DNA from: Myxococcales bacterium
GTDB taxonomy: Bacteria > Myxococcota_A > Polyangia > Polyangiales > Polyangiaceae
Direction: 5' to 3'
Assembly (NCBI GenBank): GCA_016191785.1
Contig: JACPVJ010000149.1
Location: 1 to 64,000 of the forward strand
DNA: 64,000 bases
Both the position numbers and the translations under genes were made by a program. The notes under the pieces are model-generated. The model was not told the DNA's origin and did no database searches. It saw only the letters and a list, made by a program, of their open reading frames with translations. Positions 16,117 to 25,033 of this stretch are shown here, one piece after another (within the stretch, counting starts at the first letter, position 1; each line of letters begins with the position of its first letter).

Positions 16117-17331
16117 GTGCGCTACCACCTGCCGAGCGGTGCCGAGGTCGAGCTCGGCGTCGGCGACCTGATCGAGCTGCCGGGGCTGCTCGGCGAAGAG
16201 CTCGCGGGCCTTCGCATGCGGACCAGCGTGCCTCTGCTCGAGCTGCCGCTCGGCGATCTCCACGTGATCCGCGCGCTCGCGATGCGCCTGGGCCTGGTCC
16301 CGGAGCCCGAGACGACCCTCCGCTGCAGCAACTGCCAGCGCGAGCTCCGCGTGCGGGCGTGCTCCACCCTCGAGCTGGGCCCGTTCCGTGACGGCGAGCT
16401 GGACGACGACGAGCTCGACGCGCCCTTCGACCACTCTCGCGTCTACGTCGTCCCGGCGCTGGGCGAGGGCGAAGAGAGCTCGCTCAGTCTGGCCCCCCGC
16501 ACGGTGGGCGAAGCACTGCCGCTCCTGGTGGCGGTCTCGGCGACCCGCCCTCTGCGCATCACGTCGAAGGTCGTACGCGGGCTGGGGGTGGTCGAGCTCG
16601 ACGGCGAGACCGACCCGCGGAAGATCGCGCGCCGGCTGGCTCAGGCGTCGGACGAGGCGTTCGACGCGATCGCGGCGTGGTTCGAGGACGCGCACTACCC
16701 GCCGCGCCTGGATCTGCCCCACGTCTGCCCGGACTGCGGGAGCACCGAGTGGGTGCCGGCACCGACTTCGCGTGAGCTTCGGACGAACCCCACCGGCCCC
16801 GCGGCTCCACCGGACGACGCCCACTTCCTCAGCGTGGACGAGTTCGAGAGCTTGGTTCGGGACGAGGCGGCGCGGGCCTACGCCGATCTCGGGGTTCGCG
16901 AGATCGCGCTGAGCGTGATCGAAGGACCGGCCGAGGTGGACGACGGCGGCGAGCCGCTGCTCGGCTGCTACCGTCCGCCCGATCCGGAGGGCTGGGTGCC
17001 GGCGCCGGCGGAGATCCGGCTCTTCTATCGGACCTTCGCCAACATCGCCCACGACCAGGGGCCCTACGACGTGGCGGCCGAGGTGCGTGAGACGCTTCGC
17101 CACGAGATCGAGCACCACCTCGGGTTCCTGTCCGGAGACGATCCCCTCGACGAGGAGGAGCACGCCGAAATCCAGCGCGAAGCGGCGCGACGGGTGGGCA
17201 AGCGGGAGATCGAGCGGCGGGCGGCCAAGGGCGTCGCCGCCGAGGTGAGGGGGTTCTTCGGGCGCACCTGGTACGTGTGGGTGATCGCCGGGCTGGTGAC
17301 GCTTCTCGCGGCGCTGGCCGAGTCGCGCTAG
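16117..17331 (+). CDS. Membrane-anchored zincin-like metallopeptidase with zinc ribbon
   Basis: This 404-aa protein has a CSNC pair (C70, C73) and a CPDC pair (C204, C207) that may form split zinc ribbons, an HEIEHH motif at 329-334 followed by an acidic loop (GDDPLDEEEH), and a single C-terminal membrane helix (about 384-401). The HExxHH-plus-Asp pattern resembles the minimal-zincin family of bacterial metallopeptidases. The first 60 residues, acidic with PSGAEVELG and LEELAGLR, resemble the start of phage/contractile-machine baseplate-type proteins, but that may be chance. Starts at GTG 16117, 13 bases after the methyltransferase stop. Confidence 0.65.
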   Translation: MRYHLPSGAEVELGVGDLIELPGLLGEELAGLRMRTSVPLLELPLGDLHVIRALAMRLGLVPEPETTLRCSNCQRELRVRACSTLELGPFRDGELDDDELDAPFDHSRVYVVPALGEGEESSLSLAPRTVGEALPLLVAVSATRPLRITSKVVRGLGVVELDGETDPRKIARRLAQASDEAFDAIAAWFEDAHYPPRLDLPHVCPDCGSTEWVPAPTSRELRTNPTGPAAPPDDAHFLSVDEFESLVRDEAARAYADLGVREIALSVIEGPAEVDDGGEPLLGCYRPPDPEGWVPAPAEIRLFYRTFANIAHDQGPYDVAAEVRETLRHEIEHHLGFLSGDDPLDEEEHAEIQREAARRVGKREIERRAAKGVAAEVRGFFGRTWYVWVIAGLVTLLAALAESR

Positions 17332-17340
17332 CGTGAAGGC

Positions 17341-17796
17341 GTGGCACGGAAGGTCGAGGCACCGGTCCCGATCAACAAGCGCGGCAGCCCCGAGGCCATC
17401 GCGAAGCGTCGATCGGCGCGCGCATTCAACGAGCTGCTCGACCCCGCCGGATCATCGCGACTGGACGGGCGCACCGAGCAGCGCCGCCGTCGCCTCTTGG
17501 CCGAGCTCGAGTCGGGGAAGACCCGCGGTTCGGGCCGACCGCTCAAACCGGTGGACGTGCTCTCGCACGTGACCGAGCTCCTGGAGCTGGGCGAGAGCGT
17601 GGCCAGCATTCGCAAGGTGTGCCGGCCGCGGACCGCGCCGGTCGCCGACGCGCGGCTCGTCGAGACGGTCGGGCGGCTGCACCGGGCCTACGGCTTTCCC
17701 AAAGAGGCGTACGGATTCCTCGGATTCACCGAGGATGTGCTGCGACGCGCCGGCGTGGTCGGGCCCGCGCCGAAGCGGCGCCGGAATGAAAGCTGA
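17341..17796 (+). CDS. Small basic protein of unknown function
   Basis: The 151-aa basic protein begins at GTG 17341, 9 bases after the previous stop. The N-terminal half is Arg/Lys-rich (AKRRSARAFNELL, RTEQRRRRLLAEL) and the C-terminal half contains helices and a GFPKEAYGFLGFTED stretch. I do not recognise a family. The charge would fit nucleic-acid binding, but there is no motif that proves it. Confidence 0.6.
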   Translation: MARKVEAPVPINKRGSPEAIAKRRSARAFNELLDPAGSSRLDGRTEQRRRRLLAELESGKTRGSGRPLKPVDVLSHVTELLELGESVASIRKVCRPRTAPVADARLVETVGRLHRAYGFPKEAYGFLGFTEDVLRRAGVVGPAPKRRRNES

Positions 17797-17844
17797 CCCG
17801 TGGCTTGCCGAGCCTCGGGGGCTCTTCTAAGAAGGGCGGGTCGC

Positions 17845-18837
17845 ATGCGCCACCCGATTGCCTGGGCGCTGGCCCTGCTCGCCAGCACTGCCGTCGCTCA
17901 GAGCCCACCCGAGCCGGCGGGCAAGTCCGACGTGGCCGTGACCGTGGGGTCGAGCACGCTGACCGTGGCGGATGTCGAGCGCCGCCTCGGGACCGTTCCG
18001 GTGTTTCAGCTGTCGCAGTTCGGCAAGACACCGAACGAGATCAGGAAGAAGTTCGTCGAGACGGTGCTGGTGCCCGAGCTCTTGCAGGTCGAAGAGGCGC
18101 GCCGACGCGAGATCGAGAAGCAGCCCGCGACGCGCGACAGGGTCCGCGACACGCTGCGCCAGGCGATGGAGAACGAGCTGCGCGAGGCCGCCAACAGCGT
18201 CGCGCCGGACGAGATCAAATCTTACTACGACCAGAACCGACACCGGTTCAACACGCCGCGACGCTTGAAGCTCTGGCGCATCTTGGTGCGCGACGAGGCT
18301 GCCGCGAAGAAGATCTTGACTGACGTGAAGGCCAGCGAGGTGAGCTCGACCGAGCGCTGGAACAAGGCGGCCCGCGACGCATCGATCGACAAGTCCACCA
18401 GCATGCGCGACGGCGATCTGGGCTTCGTCTCGCCCGATGGCCAGACCGAGATGCCGCAGCTGCGGGTGGACCCGGGGCTCGTGGCTGCGGCGGACAAGGT
18501 CAAGGACGGCGAGCTGGTGCCCGAGCCGGTGAAAGAGGGGGAAAACTGGGCGGTGGTGTGGCGCCGGGGCAGCCTCGAGGCGGTGAGCCGCACGCTCGCT
18601 CAAGAGGCGCCGGCCATTCGCCAGGTCCTGTCTCGCGACAAGGTCACGGGGCAATCGACCGAGCTCGCGAAGAAGCTCGAGAGCGAGATGGTGAAGAACG
18701 TGAGCTACGAGCTCTTGAGCTACGTCAACGTCGACCCAGCCGGCGACGTGGGCGCACGCCAACGGCCCGGGGTCATCCCGCGCCATCGCGCGAAGAACCC
18801 CGGCGCGCCCCAGCGGGACGAGCGCGGGCTTCGCTGA
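17845..18837 (+). CDS. Secreted peptidyl-prolyl isomerase, parvulin (SurA/PrsA-like)
   Basis: The ATG at 17845 begins a signal peptide (HPIAWALALLASTAVAQS) and has a GGGCGGG stretch upstream. The mature protein has an N-terminal SurA-like helical chaperone region (VEETVLVPELLQVEEARRREI) and a parvulin-type domain (about residues 125-235: RRLKLWRILVRDEAAAKKIL... and GDLGFVSPDGQTEMP). It would assist folding of outer-membrane or secreted proteins in the periplasm. At 330 aa it is shorter than E. coli SurA and has one parvulin domain. The C-terminal 35 residues are basic and low-complexity. Confidence 0.82.
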   Translation: MRHPIAWALALLASTAVAQSPPEPAGKSDVAVTVGSSTLTVADVERRLGTVPVFQLSQFGKTPNEIRKKFVETVLVPELLQVEEARRREIEKQPATRDRVRDTLRQAMENELREAANSVAPDEIKSYYDQNRHRFNTPRRLKLWRILVRDEAAAKKILTDVKASEVSSTERWNKAARDASIDKSTSMRDGDLGFVSPDGQTEMPQLRVDPGLVAAADKVKDGELVPEPVKEGENWAVVWRRGSLEAVSRTLAQEAPAIRQVLSRDKVTGQSTELAKKLESEMVKNVSYELLSYVNVDPAGDVGARQRPGVIPRHRAKNPGAPQRDERGLR

Positions 18838-18840
18838 GGG

Positions 18841-19254
18841 TCACTTGCCGGGCAGCGGGAAGCCCAGCTGTTTGAGCACACCGCGGAGCACGCGCTCTTC
18901 GTCTCGAGCGCGCTGGTGGTAGACCAAGAAGCGCTGCGGGTTGCCCTCTTTCGCAGCCTCGGCGGCGCGCTCGTGGTTTTCGAGCACCAAGAGCAGGTGG
19001 GGGTGCGCCTGGGCGATCTCTTTCGGGACCGTCATCGCGCCCGCGGCCTTGACCCGCGCCTGAGCGGTGGTGTGAACGACGCGAGCCAGCTCGCGATCCG
19101 AGAGGCGCCCGCGCAAGTAGTCCGAGTCCGTGCTCGCGCCCGAGATCAGCAGCGAGAGCCGATCGAGGTAGCTGCCGGCGAGGGCCGGAGCTGCGACCAG
19201 CAGCAGCGAAACCCCGGCCGAGAGCCCCAGGGCGAGCCATTTCCGACGGTTCAA
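18841..19254 (-). CDS. Small exported protein of unknown function
   Basis: The TTG at 19254 overlaps the rnc stop (TTGA) and has GGAGGAG just upstream. It gives a signal peptide MNRRKWLALGLSAGVSLLLVAAPALA and a 110-residue helical mature part with HLLLVLENHERAAEAAKEGN and QRARDEERVLRGVLKQLGF. I see no known motif. It is co-transcribed with the ribonuclease III gene and meets the parvulin gene tail to tail with only 3 bases between. Confidence 0.7.
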   Translation of the reverse strand: MNRRKWLALGLSAGVSLLLVAAPALAGSYLDRLSLLISGASTDSDYLRGRLSDRELARVVHTTAQARVKAAGAMTVPKEIAQAHPHLLLVLENHERAAEAAKEGNPQRFLVYHQRARDEERVLRGVLKQLGFPLPGK

Positions 19255-19940
19255 GACTCCTCCGTTTCTGCCCACGCGGGACTCGCGAGGGCCGCTCGCG
19301 CCGCGGCAAACTCCGCGGCGCGCTTCGAGCGACCCCGGCCTCGGCCGATTTCGCGCGCGCCCACCAGCGCGCTCACCTCGAACCAGCGGTCGTGAGCGGG
19401 ACCGCCGCTCTCGACCACCTCGTAGCGCGGAGTATCGCCGCGCAAGGCCTGGACGCGCTCTTGCAGCTCGCTCTTCGGATCGCGCGTCGCGTCGGCATCG
19501 AGCTGCTCGAGCTGCGGAACCAAGATGCTGGCGCACGCGGCGCGAGCCGCCGACAGGCCCGAATCGAGATAGGCCGCCGCGACCAGCGCCTCGACCGCGT
19601 CCGCGAGCACGTTGGTGCTGCCCCGCAGGCCGCTCGACTCTGCGCCCTTGCCCAAGAGCAGCGCCTCGGCGACGGCGTTCCCGCGACCCCAGGCGGCCAG
19701 CGCGTCGGCGTTCACCAGGCTCGCGCGCAGCCGGGTGAGGGAGCCCTCGTCGGCCTCGGGAAAGCGCTCGTAGAGCAGCTCGCTGGCGCACATCCCGAGC
19801 ACCGCGTCGCCCAGAAACTCGAGGCGCTGGTTGTCGGCCTCGCCGCGTTGCTCGTTGGCGAAGCTCGGATGGGTCAGCGCTTGTTTCAGGTGCGGCGCGT
19901 CTTCCGGCAGCCCGAACGTGGTTGCGATCCGAGAGAGCAT
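19251..19940 (-). CDS. rnc: Ribonuclease III
   Basis: The 229-aa enzyme cleaves double-stranded RNA, processing rRNA precursors and some mRNAs. The signature NQRLEFLGDAVL lies at residues 37-48, with the catalytic acids of DAVEALVAAAYLDSG further on. A double-stranded RNA-binding domain occupies about 155-225 (DPKSELQERVQALR... KRAAEFAAARAAL). I chose the ATG at 19940; an in-frame ATG at 19988 would add 16 residues not typical of the family. The gene downstream overlaps its stop by 4 bases. Confidence 0.93.
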   Translation of the reverse strand: MLSRIATTFGLPEDAPHLKQALTHPSFANEQRGEADNQRLEFLGDAVLGMCASELLYERFPEADEGSLTRLRASLVNADALAAWGRGNAVAEALLLGKGAESSGLRGSTNVLADAVEALVAAAYLDSGLSAARAACASILVPQLEQLDADATRDPKSELQERVQALRGDTPRYEVVESGGPAHDRWFEVSALVGAREIGRGRGRSKRAAEFAAARAALASPAWAETEES

Positions 19941-20059
19941 GGGTGACCCGTGGGCCCGAAGGTGTAGCCAAACCACGCGAAATGTCACCCTGGGAACCGG
20001 GCAGGCCCGGCGGCTGTCGGTCCAGAGCGATGGGATATGCTCTGTCCGTGGCTCACCTC

Positions 20060-20716
20060 ATGGCCTGTCCGTTCTGCCGGCAGCTCTTCCCCCACGGGGA
20101 AGAGAGCAACTGCCCGGAATGTGGCGTTTCGCTCGAGTCGATGTCCAAGCTGCCACCGAGCCTGGACGCCCTCTCGGACGAGGTCGAAGAGGGTCAGATC
20201 ACCCCACCCGAGCACCGTCAGCTGCCGTGGACCTATTTCGGCCGGGGCCGGGGCGCCCTGCTCGCATTGGCAGTGCTCGGACTGATCGCGTTCTTCTCAC
20301 CCTGGGTCACGGTGACCGCCCCGAGCGACCTGACCCTCTCGGGCTTCGATCTGGCTCGGGGCCGCGCGGGCTGGCTGTGGGGCGGCGCGGTGGGCTGGTT
20401 CATCCTGCTGCCGCTGGTGTGGACCCGCCGCACCATCGCCAAGATGCGCGGCGTTCGCATCGTCAGCGTCGCGTTCGCCGCGCTCACGTTGATCGAGGTC
20501 GGGATGATGATGTCGCTGCCGCCGCAGAGCAGCCGCTTGCGCCCGGTGGAGCTCGCCTGGGGCTTCGGCATCTACGCGAGCGCTGCGGTGTCGGTGATCG
20601 CGATGGTCGTCGCCGCCCGATTCGGCGGCAGACTCGACGACTTGCCTGCGGTGCCCTGGCGCGACGACCGGGGGCGCCGACAGCGCGAGTCGAGCGCCGG
20701 CGAGACCCTGCACTGA
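20060..20716 (+). CDS. Membrane protein with N-terminal zinc ribbon
   Basis: The protein starts MACPFC and has a zinc-ribbon-like pair (CPFC and CPEC, residues 3-26), then an acidic linker and about four membrane helices (LLALAVLGLIAFFSPW, WGGAVGWFILLPLVW, IVSVAFAALTLIEVGMM, YASAAVSVIAMVVAA). It resembles the many myxobacterial membrane proteins with a cytoplasmic zinc-ribbon, of unknown function. Start choice is uncertain: in-frame ATG 20030 and GTG 20048 would add 10 and 4 residues. It is followed 44 bases later by another membrane protein. Confidence 0.65.
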   Translation: MACPFCRQLFPHGEESNCPECGVSLESMSKLPPSLDALSDEVEEGQITPPEHRQLPWTYFGRGRGALLALAVLGLIAFFSPWVTVTAPSDLTLSGFDLARGRAGWLWGGAVGWFILLPLVWTRRTIAKMRGVRIVSVAFAALTLIEVGMMMSLPPQSSRLRPVELAWGFGIYASAAVSVIAMVVAARFGGRLDDLPAVPWRDDRGRRQRESSAGETLH

Positions 20717-20760
20717 GCCGGCCCCTCGCGGGATGCCCGGAAACGTGCTAGCGGTCGGGG

Positions 20761-21618
20761 GTGCGGAAGGTTGGAGCGCGCAAGGCTCCTTGGGGGGCCG
20801 CTGAGCAGCGGGAATCGACCGAGGTCGACGCTGGCAGCGATCCGGCGCTCGAGCTGATGGACGTGCCGGCCGCCGTCGTGTGCGCGTGGTGCGGTGACCC
20901 TTCGTGTCTCGGCGGCTGCCAGCTCGAAGAGACCACGCAGACCTCGAAGATCGTCGCCATCGTGCCCTGGGAGCGCCCTGGCTCGGCTCCCGGTCGACTC
21001 TGGGGTACGGCCAAGCTCTCGACCCTGGGCGCCGAGCAGTTCTTCGGCGCGCTGCCTGACGGCGACCTCGGCCCGCCCCTGCGCTTTGCGCTGCTCTCCG
21101 AGGCCCTGGCGGTCGCAGGCATGGCGGTGGTCGCGGTTCCGCTGGTGCTGGCCTTCGCGCCCTGGCTGCTCGAGTCGATCAGCCGCGATCCCTGGCTTCG
21201 CGCATGGCTCGTGCGCCTGCTCGCGTTCGGCATGCCCGGGCTGGCGGTGCTGATGGTCCTCTTGCACGCGCTGCACGGCCTGGGCCTCGACTTCGGCGCC
21301 CGGCGCGCCGGCGCGCGGTCGCGCACCCGGCGCAGCCTCCGGTTCGGGCTCTATTCGTGCGGGTGGGACCTGGTCACGCTCCCGGCGGGCCTCGGGATGC
21401 TGGCCATCACCGACGGCTTCACGGCGGCGCGCCGCGCCGTTCCGATGTCGCTCACGGTTCCGCGGCTCGCGACCCGCGCGTTCCTGCGGGGCGCTTACCA
21501 GCTGGACGACGAGGGGTCGGCGCAGGCGTCCCGCCGCGCGATGTGGCTCGCCAGCGCGCTGGCGCTGCTCGCGTGCGGGCTGTTCGGCGCGATCATGGTC
21601 GCCTTGGCGCTGCTCTAG
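20761..21618 (+). CDS. Polytopic membrane protein of unknown function
   Basis: The GTG at 20761 begins a 285-aa protein with a short Cys-containing segment (VVCAWCGDPSCLGGCQ, four Cys near residues 41-53), a linker and about five hydrophobic segments. The arrangement (zinc-binding-like Cys cluster, then a Yip1-like membrane block with LAVLMVLLHALHGLGLDFG) resembles its upstream neighbour. Function unknown; the two may be one operon. It ends tail to tail with the outer-membrane protein gene. Confidence 0.65.
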   Translation: MRKVGARKAPWGAAEQRESTEVDAGSDPALELMDVPAAVVCAWCGDPSCLGGCQLEETTQTSKIVAIVPWERPGSAPGRLWGTAKLSTLGAEQFFGALPDGDLGPPLRFALLSEALAVAGMAVVAVPLVLAFAPWLLESISRDPWLRAWLVRLLAFGMPGLAVLMVLLHALHGLGLDFGARRAGARSRTRRSLRFGLYSCGWDLVTLPAGLGMLAITDGFTAARRAVPMSLTVPRLATRAFLRGAYQLDDEGSAQASRRAMWLASALALLACGLFGAIMVALALL

Positions 21619-21630
21619 GCAGACGCCGAC

Positions 21631-22746
21631 TCAGAACATCGCGCCGACTTCGAGGGCGATGGTCCACTGGCGTGGGGTGCCGTCGAGGTCTTTCTTGTCG
21701 GCGTCCGAGTTCTGCGCGTCCGCGGGATCGACGATGTCGGTGATGAACTGGCCACCGACCATGACCATCTCGTAGCGGTAGTTCAGACCCAAGATCAGGC
21801 GCTGCCGCTCGAGGCGCACCTTCTTGAAGACGACGTTGTTGTTGAAGTCGAGGGGGGAGCCGCCGGCGCAGATGGGCTGGCCGTCGTACAAGCCCGGCTT
21901 ACTCGGGTCGTTGTTGCCCGGCAGGTTCGCGCCGGCGTAGTTGCAGTACCCGACGGCGTCGGTCGCCGGGGTGAGGTCGACCAGGCCCGAGTCGCCGAAG
22001 ATCCAGAGGTACTGGTAGCCGAAGTAGGGCGTGATGACCGACGAGTCGGCGATCGGGAGGGGCTTGGAGATCTGCGCGTCGAGGCCCGCTACCGTGAGCT
22101 GGAACTGCGGGGTGCCGGTGATGGTGCGAACGCCGCCCCCGACCGCGAGGTCGGGCAGGATGCCGGGCAAGCCGCTTCGGAAGCCTTCGAGGACCGAGAG
22201 CCGCACGTCGGCGCCGCCGGACACGATGCTGGTGTTCGGCATGAAGCCGACCTGGCCCGTGACCTCGAGTCCAAAGCCGAAGCTCTTCCGGATCTTGAGC
22301 GAGTAGAGCGACAAGATGTCCGACGGGCTCTTGTTCTTGATCGACGCCTTCTTGGTGTTGGGGTCGACCTTGCCCTGGGTGCCGCGCTTCCAGTAGTCCG
22401 CGCCCGAGTCGATCTTGGTGTAGTCCGCCTCGATCGACAGGTGGAACCCGCCGAAGCCCGTGGTGCGGGCCGCGTGCATGGCGGTCGGCGCCAGGGCGAA
22501 CCCGAACTGGTTGATGAGCTGCTTGAACGCCTTGTGGTCGGGGCTGCACCACGCCCGACCGGTGTCTTGCGTGAGCTGCGCCATCGTCGTGGGGTCGTCC
22601 ACCCACTCGCCCGCATCGGTGCGGCAGCGCGCGTCCGTGACCAGGCGCTCGAGCGCAGGGTCCATGGGCTCCGCGGCGGCGACCGAAGCCGCCGCGGTTA
22701 CGAAAATTCCAGCAGCTACCGCTGCATAGTGAGCCTTGATTCCCAC
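21631..22746 (-). CDS. Outer-membrane beta-barrel protein
   Basis: The 371-aa protein has a signal peptide ending AAASVAAAEP, then alternating amphipathic strands (FGGFHLSIEADYTKI, ...SLYSLKIRKSFGFGLEVTGQVGFMP) and a terminal Phe (ALEVGAMF), as expected of a barrel assembled by BAM. It has four Cys residues in two loops. No transport or adhesion motif is visible, so the role is unknown. The ATG at 22746 diverges from trmL over about 110 bp. Confidence 0.75.
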   Translation of the reverse strand: MGIKAHYAAVAAGIFVTAAASVAAAEPMDPALERLVTDARCRTDAGEWVDDPTTMAQLTQDTGRAWCSPDHKAFKQLINQFGFALAPTAMHAARTTGFGGFHLSIEADYTKIDSGADYWKRGTQGKVDPNTKKASIKNKSPSDILSLYSLKIRKSFGFGLEVTGQVGFMPNTSIVSGGADVRLSVLEGFRSGLPGILPDLAVGGGVRTITGTPQFQLTVAGLDAQISKPLPIADSSVITPYFGYQYLWIFGDSGLVDLTPATDAVGYCNYAGANLPGNNDPSKPGLYDGQPICAGGSPLDFNNNVVFKKVRLERQRLILGLNYRYEMVMVGGQFITDIVDPADAQNSDADKKDLDGTPRQWTIALEVGAMF

Positions 22747-22857
22747 CGCACTCTCCGCCGGGCCGAGGCTACTTGCCGGCCGGGATCATCGTCAAGCTCG
22801 GGGCTTGTCCGCCGGCCTTATGGCCGAGAAGCGGCACCCAGCCTAAGCTCTGCCTCC

Positions 22858-23370
22858 ATGCCCGGCGACGAGCCCCGCCTCCGGGGCCAGATCCACGACC
22901 GACCGTTCCACGTCGTGCTGGTCGAGCCCGAGATCCCGCCGAATACCGGAAACGTGGCCCGAACGTGCGCTGCGACCCGCTGTCCCCTGCACCTGGTCGG
23001 TCCCCTGGGGTTCAGCATCGACGAGCACGCGGTCCGCCGGGCGGGCCTCGACTACTGGCACCTGGTCGAGGTCCGACAGCACCCGGACCTCGATGCCGCC
23101 GAGCAAGCCATCGCGCCCTCGCGGAGCTGGCTGTTCAGCGGCAAGGCCCGGCGGAGCTACCTCGAGGTCGACTACCGGCTCGGTGACGCCCTGGTCTTCG
23201 GCAAAGAGAGCGTGGGGCTCGCGCCGGAGCTCCTCGAGGCGCGCGGGGACTCGGTCGTGGGGATCCCGACCTTGGGTCAGGTCCGATCGCACAATCTGGG
23301 GAACGCGGTGGCCATCGCCCTCTACGAGGCGCTTCGCCAGAACGGGCTGCTCGTCGTCAGCGAACGATGA
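22858..23370 (+). CDS. trmL: tRNA (cytidine/uridine-34 2'-O)-methyltransferase, SPOUT
   Basis: The 170-aa SPOUT methyltransferase would methylate the ribose of the wobble base of tRNA-Leu. It shows the family start VVLVEPEIPPNTGNVARTC, LVFGKESVGLAPELL and the trefoil-knot end RSHNLGNAVAIALYEALRQ. Its length is standard. The stop (23370) lies 13 bases past the end of the convergent kinase gene, so the two overlap tail to tail by 14 bp. Confidence 0.92.
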   Translation: MPGDEPRLRGQIHDRPFHVVLVEPEIPPNTGNVARTCAATRCPLHLVGPLGFSIDEHAVRRAGLDYWHLVEVRQHPDLDAAEQAIAPSRSWLFSGKARRSYLEVDYRLGDALVFGKESVGLAPELLEARGDSVVGIPTLGQVRSHNLGNAVAIALYEALRQNGLLVVSER

Positions 23371-25033
23371 CCCGTGGGGACGGACCGGTGAAGTCGGCGT
23401 GTACGCTGCGCTTGGCGCCGGCGGTGAGGGTCACCTGGGCGCCGGTGCGCAGCCCCAGAGTGCTGTTCTCGAAGCTCACGAAATAGGTGCCCGGCGCGAG
23501 CTGAGCGCCAGACACCGGCGTCGTGCCGTACGACTTTCCTCCGACGCTGACCGACGAGGGCGGCTCGGCCGACAAGGTGAGCGAGACTCGCACGCTTGGG
23601 TCGACCGCGCCGCTCGCTGTCGTGGGGGCGTGGGCCGAAGGTCGGACCGGTGGGCGATCGGGCGTGACCGACGTGCTCGGCGGAGCCGACGGGGGCACCG
23701 ACGGCGCGAGCGGTGGCGCCACCGCGCTGATCGAAGCGGAGGGCCCGGCAAGCGGCGAATTCGGCTGATTCGCCGGGACGGAGGCGCGCGCGCCCCACCA
23801 CACCGCGGCCGCCACCGCGCCGACCACCGCGAGCGTGACCAGGGGCCTGGCCGCACGCCGGGGCTCGGGGCGTCGCTCGGCGCTGGCCGTCGCCGGCGGC
23901 GGCTCTTCTTGCACCGCGCTCGCGATCGGTCGGGTGGACATCGCCTCGCTCGCGGGCGCCGGCTCGACCACCGCGTCGTCCGGAGGTGGCGGCACGCTCG
24001 GCAGCTTGCGCGTCCACTCGACCAGGTCGTTGCGCACCGCGAAGGTCTGCGTGTCGCCGATGCTCGGCGCGCGCCGGGTGACCAGGACGTTCTCGAGGGG
24101 TTGGGGCTCTGCTTCGGCGACGCCGAGCAACCACGGGCTCGAGGCCAGGAGCTTGCGGCGCACGCGACGCACTCGGGTGCCGATGCGTCGCGAGACGTCG
24201 CCCAGATCGGCGGTCTTCACGAACTCGCGGAGCGGGCGCGCCAAGAGCTCGGCGCTCTGGGGCCGGTCGGCTGGCTTCGGGGCGATGGCCGCCTGCATCA
24301 AGTCGGAGAGCGGCTCGAGCTCGGGCACCAGCTCGCCGACGCGGGGCGGCACGTCGCCCAGCGCTTTCAGGCAATCGGCGGCGGTTCGCCGGCGAAACGG
24401 CGGCTGGCCGGTCCAGGCCTCGATGAGCAGCGCACCAACCGCGAACACGTCGGTGGCGGGGGTGAGCGCGTCACCGGCGATCTGCTCCGGCGCCATGTGG
24501 CCCGGTGTTCCGAAGAGCTCGCTGCGCTGAACGCCCGCGTCCGGCAGGGTCACCGGGGCGGCGATCCCGAAGTCGATGATCCGGACCGCGCCCTCCTCGT
24601 CCAACATCACGTTGCGCGGGGTGACGTCGCGATGAACGATGCTGGCACGCCGGTGGGCGTAGTCGAGGGCGCGGCAGATCTCGATCCCCAGGTAGGCGCC
24701 CTCTTCCGGCGAGAGGGTTCCGGTCTCGTTCAGCACCTCCGAGAGCGTCACGCCCTCGCAGAACTCCATCGCGATGTAGTAGACGCCTTGTTCGACGCCC
24801 AGCTCGTAGACCGGTACGATGTTCGGGTGCCCGAGCTCGACGGCGGTCTTCGCTTCCTCGACGAAGCGCCGGACGAAGGCCTCGTCCGAGGCGAGCTCGG
24901 GGCGGATCTGCTTGACCACCAGGCGCTTCTCGAACCCGACCGCACCGCGTAAGGTTGCGACCAGGACCTTGGCCATGCCCCCCGCAGCGATCTCTCGCTC
25001 GAGCACGTACTTGCCGAAGAGCTGGGGGTACAT
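23357..25033 (-). CDS. Hanks-type Ser/Thr protein kinase with PEGA-like domain
   Basis: The kinase domain (about residues 8-275 from the ATG at 25033) has the Gly loop EIAAGGMAKV, Lys41 (VVKQI), HRD at 134-136, Asn141 and DFG at 154-156. The catalytic loop reads HRDVTPRN, lacking the usual Lys two residues after the Asp, a feature common in myxobacterial kinases. A single transmembrane helix (about 365-383) leads to a Pro/Ser-rich periplasmic linker and a C-terminal PEGA-like sheet (SVSVGGKSYGTTPV...GTYFVSFEN). An in-frame ATG at 25066 would add 11 residues. It likely senses envelope state, inferred from layout. Confidence 0.85.
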   Translation of the reverse strand: MYPQLFGKYVLEREIAAGGMAKVLVATLRGAVGFEKRLVVKQIRPELASDEAFVRRFVEEAKTAVELGHPNIVPVYELGVEQGVYYIAMEFCEGVTLSEVLNETGTLSPEEGAYLGIEICRALDYAHRRASIVHRDVTPRNVMLDEEGAVRIIDFGIAAPVTLPDAGVQRSELFGTPGHMAPEQIAGDALTPATDVFAVGALLIEAWTGQPPFRRRTAADCLKALGDVPPRVGELVPELEPLSDLMQAAIAPKPADRPQSAELLARPLREFVKTADLGDVSRRIGTRVRRVRRKLLASSPWLLGVAEAEPQPLENVLVTRRAPSIGDTQTFAVRNDLVEWTRKLPSVPPPPDDAVVEPAPASEAMSTRPIASAVQEEPPPATASAERRPEPRRAARPLVTLAVVGAVAAAVWWGARASVPANQPNSPLAGPSASISAVAPPLAPSVPPSAPPSTSVTPDRPPVRPSAHAPTTASGAVDPSVRVSLTLSAEPPSSVSVGGKSYGTTPVSGAQLAPGTYFVSFENSTLGLRTGAQVTLTAGAKRSVHADFTGPSPRVIVR

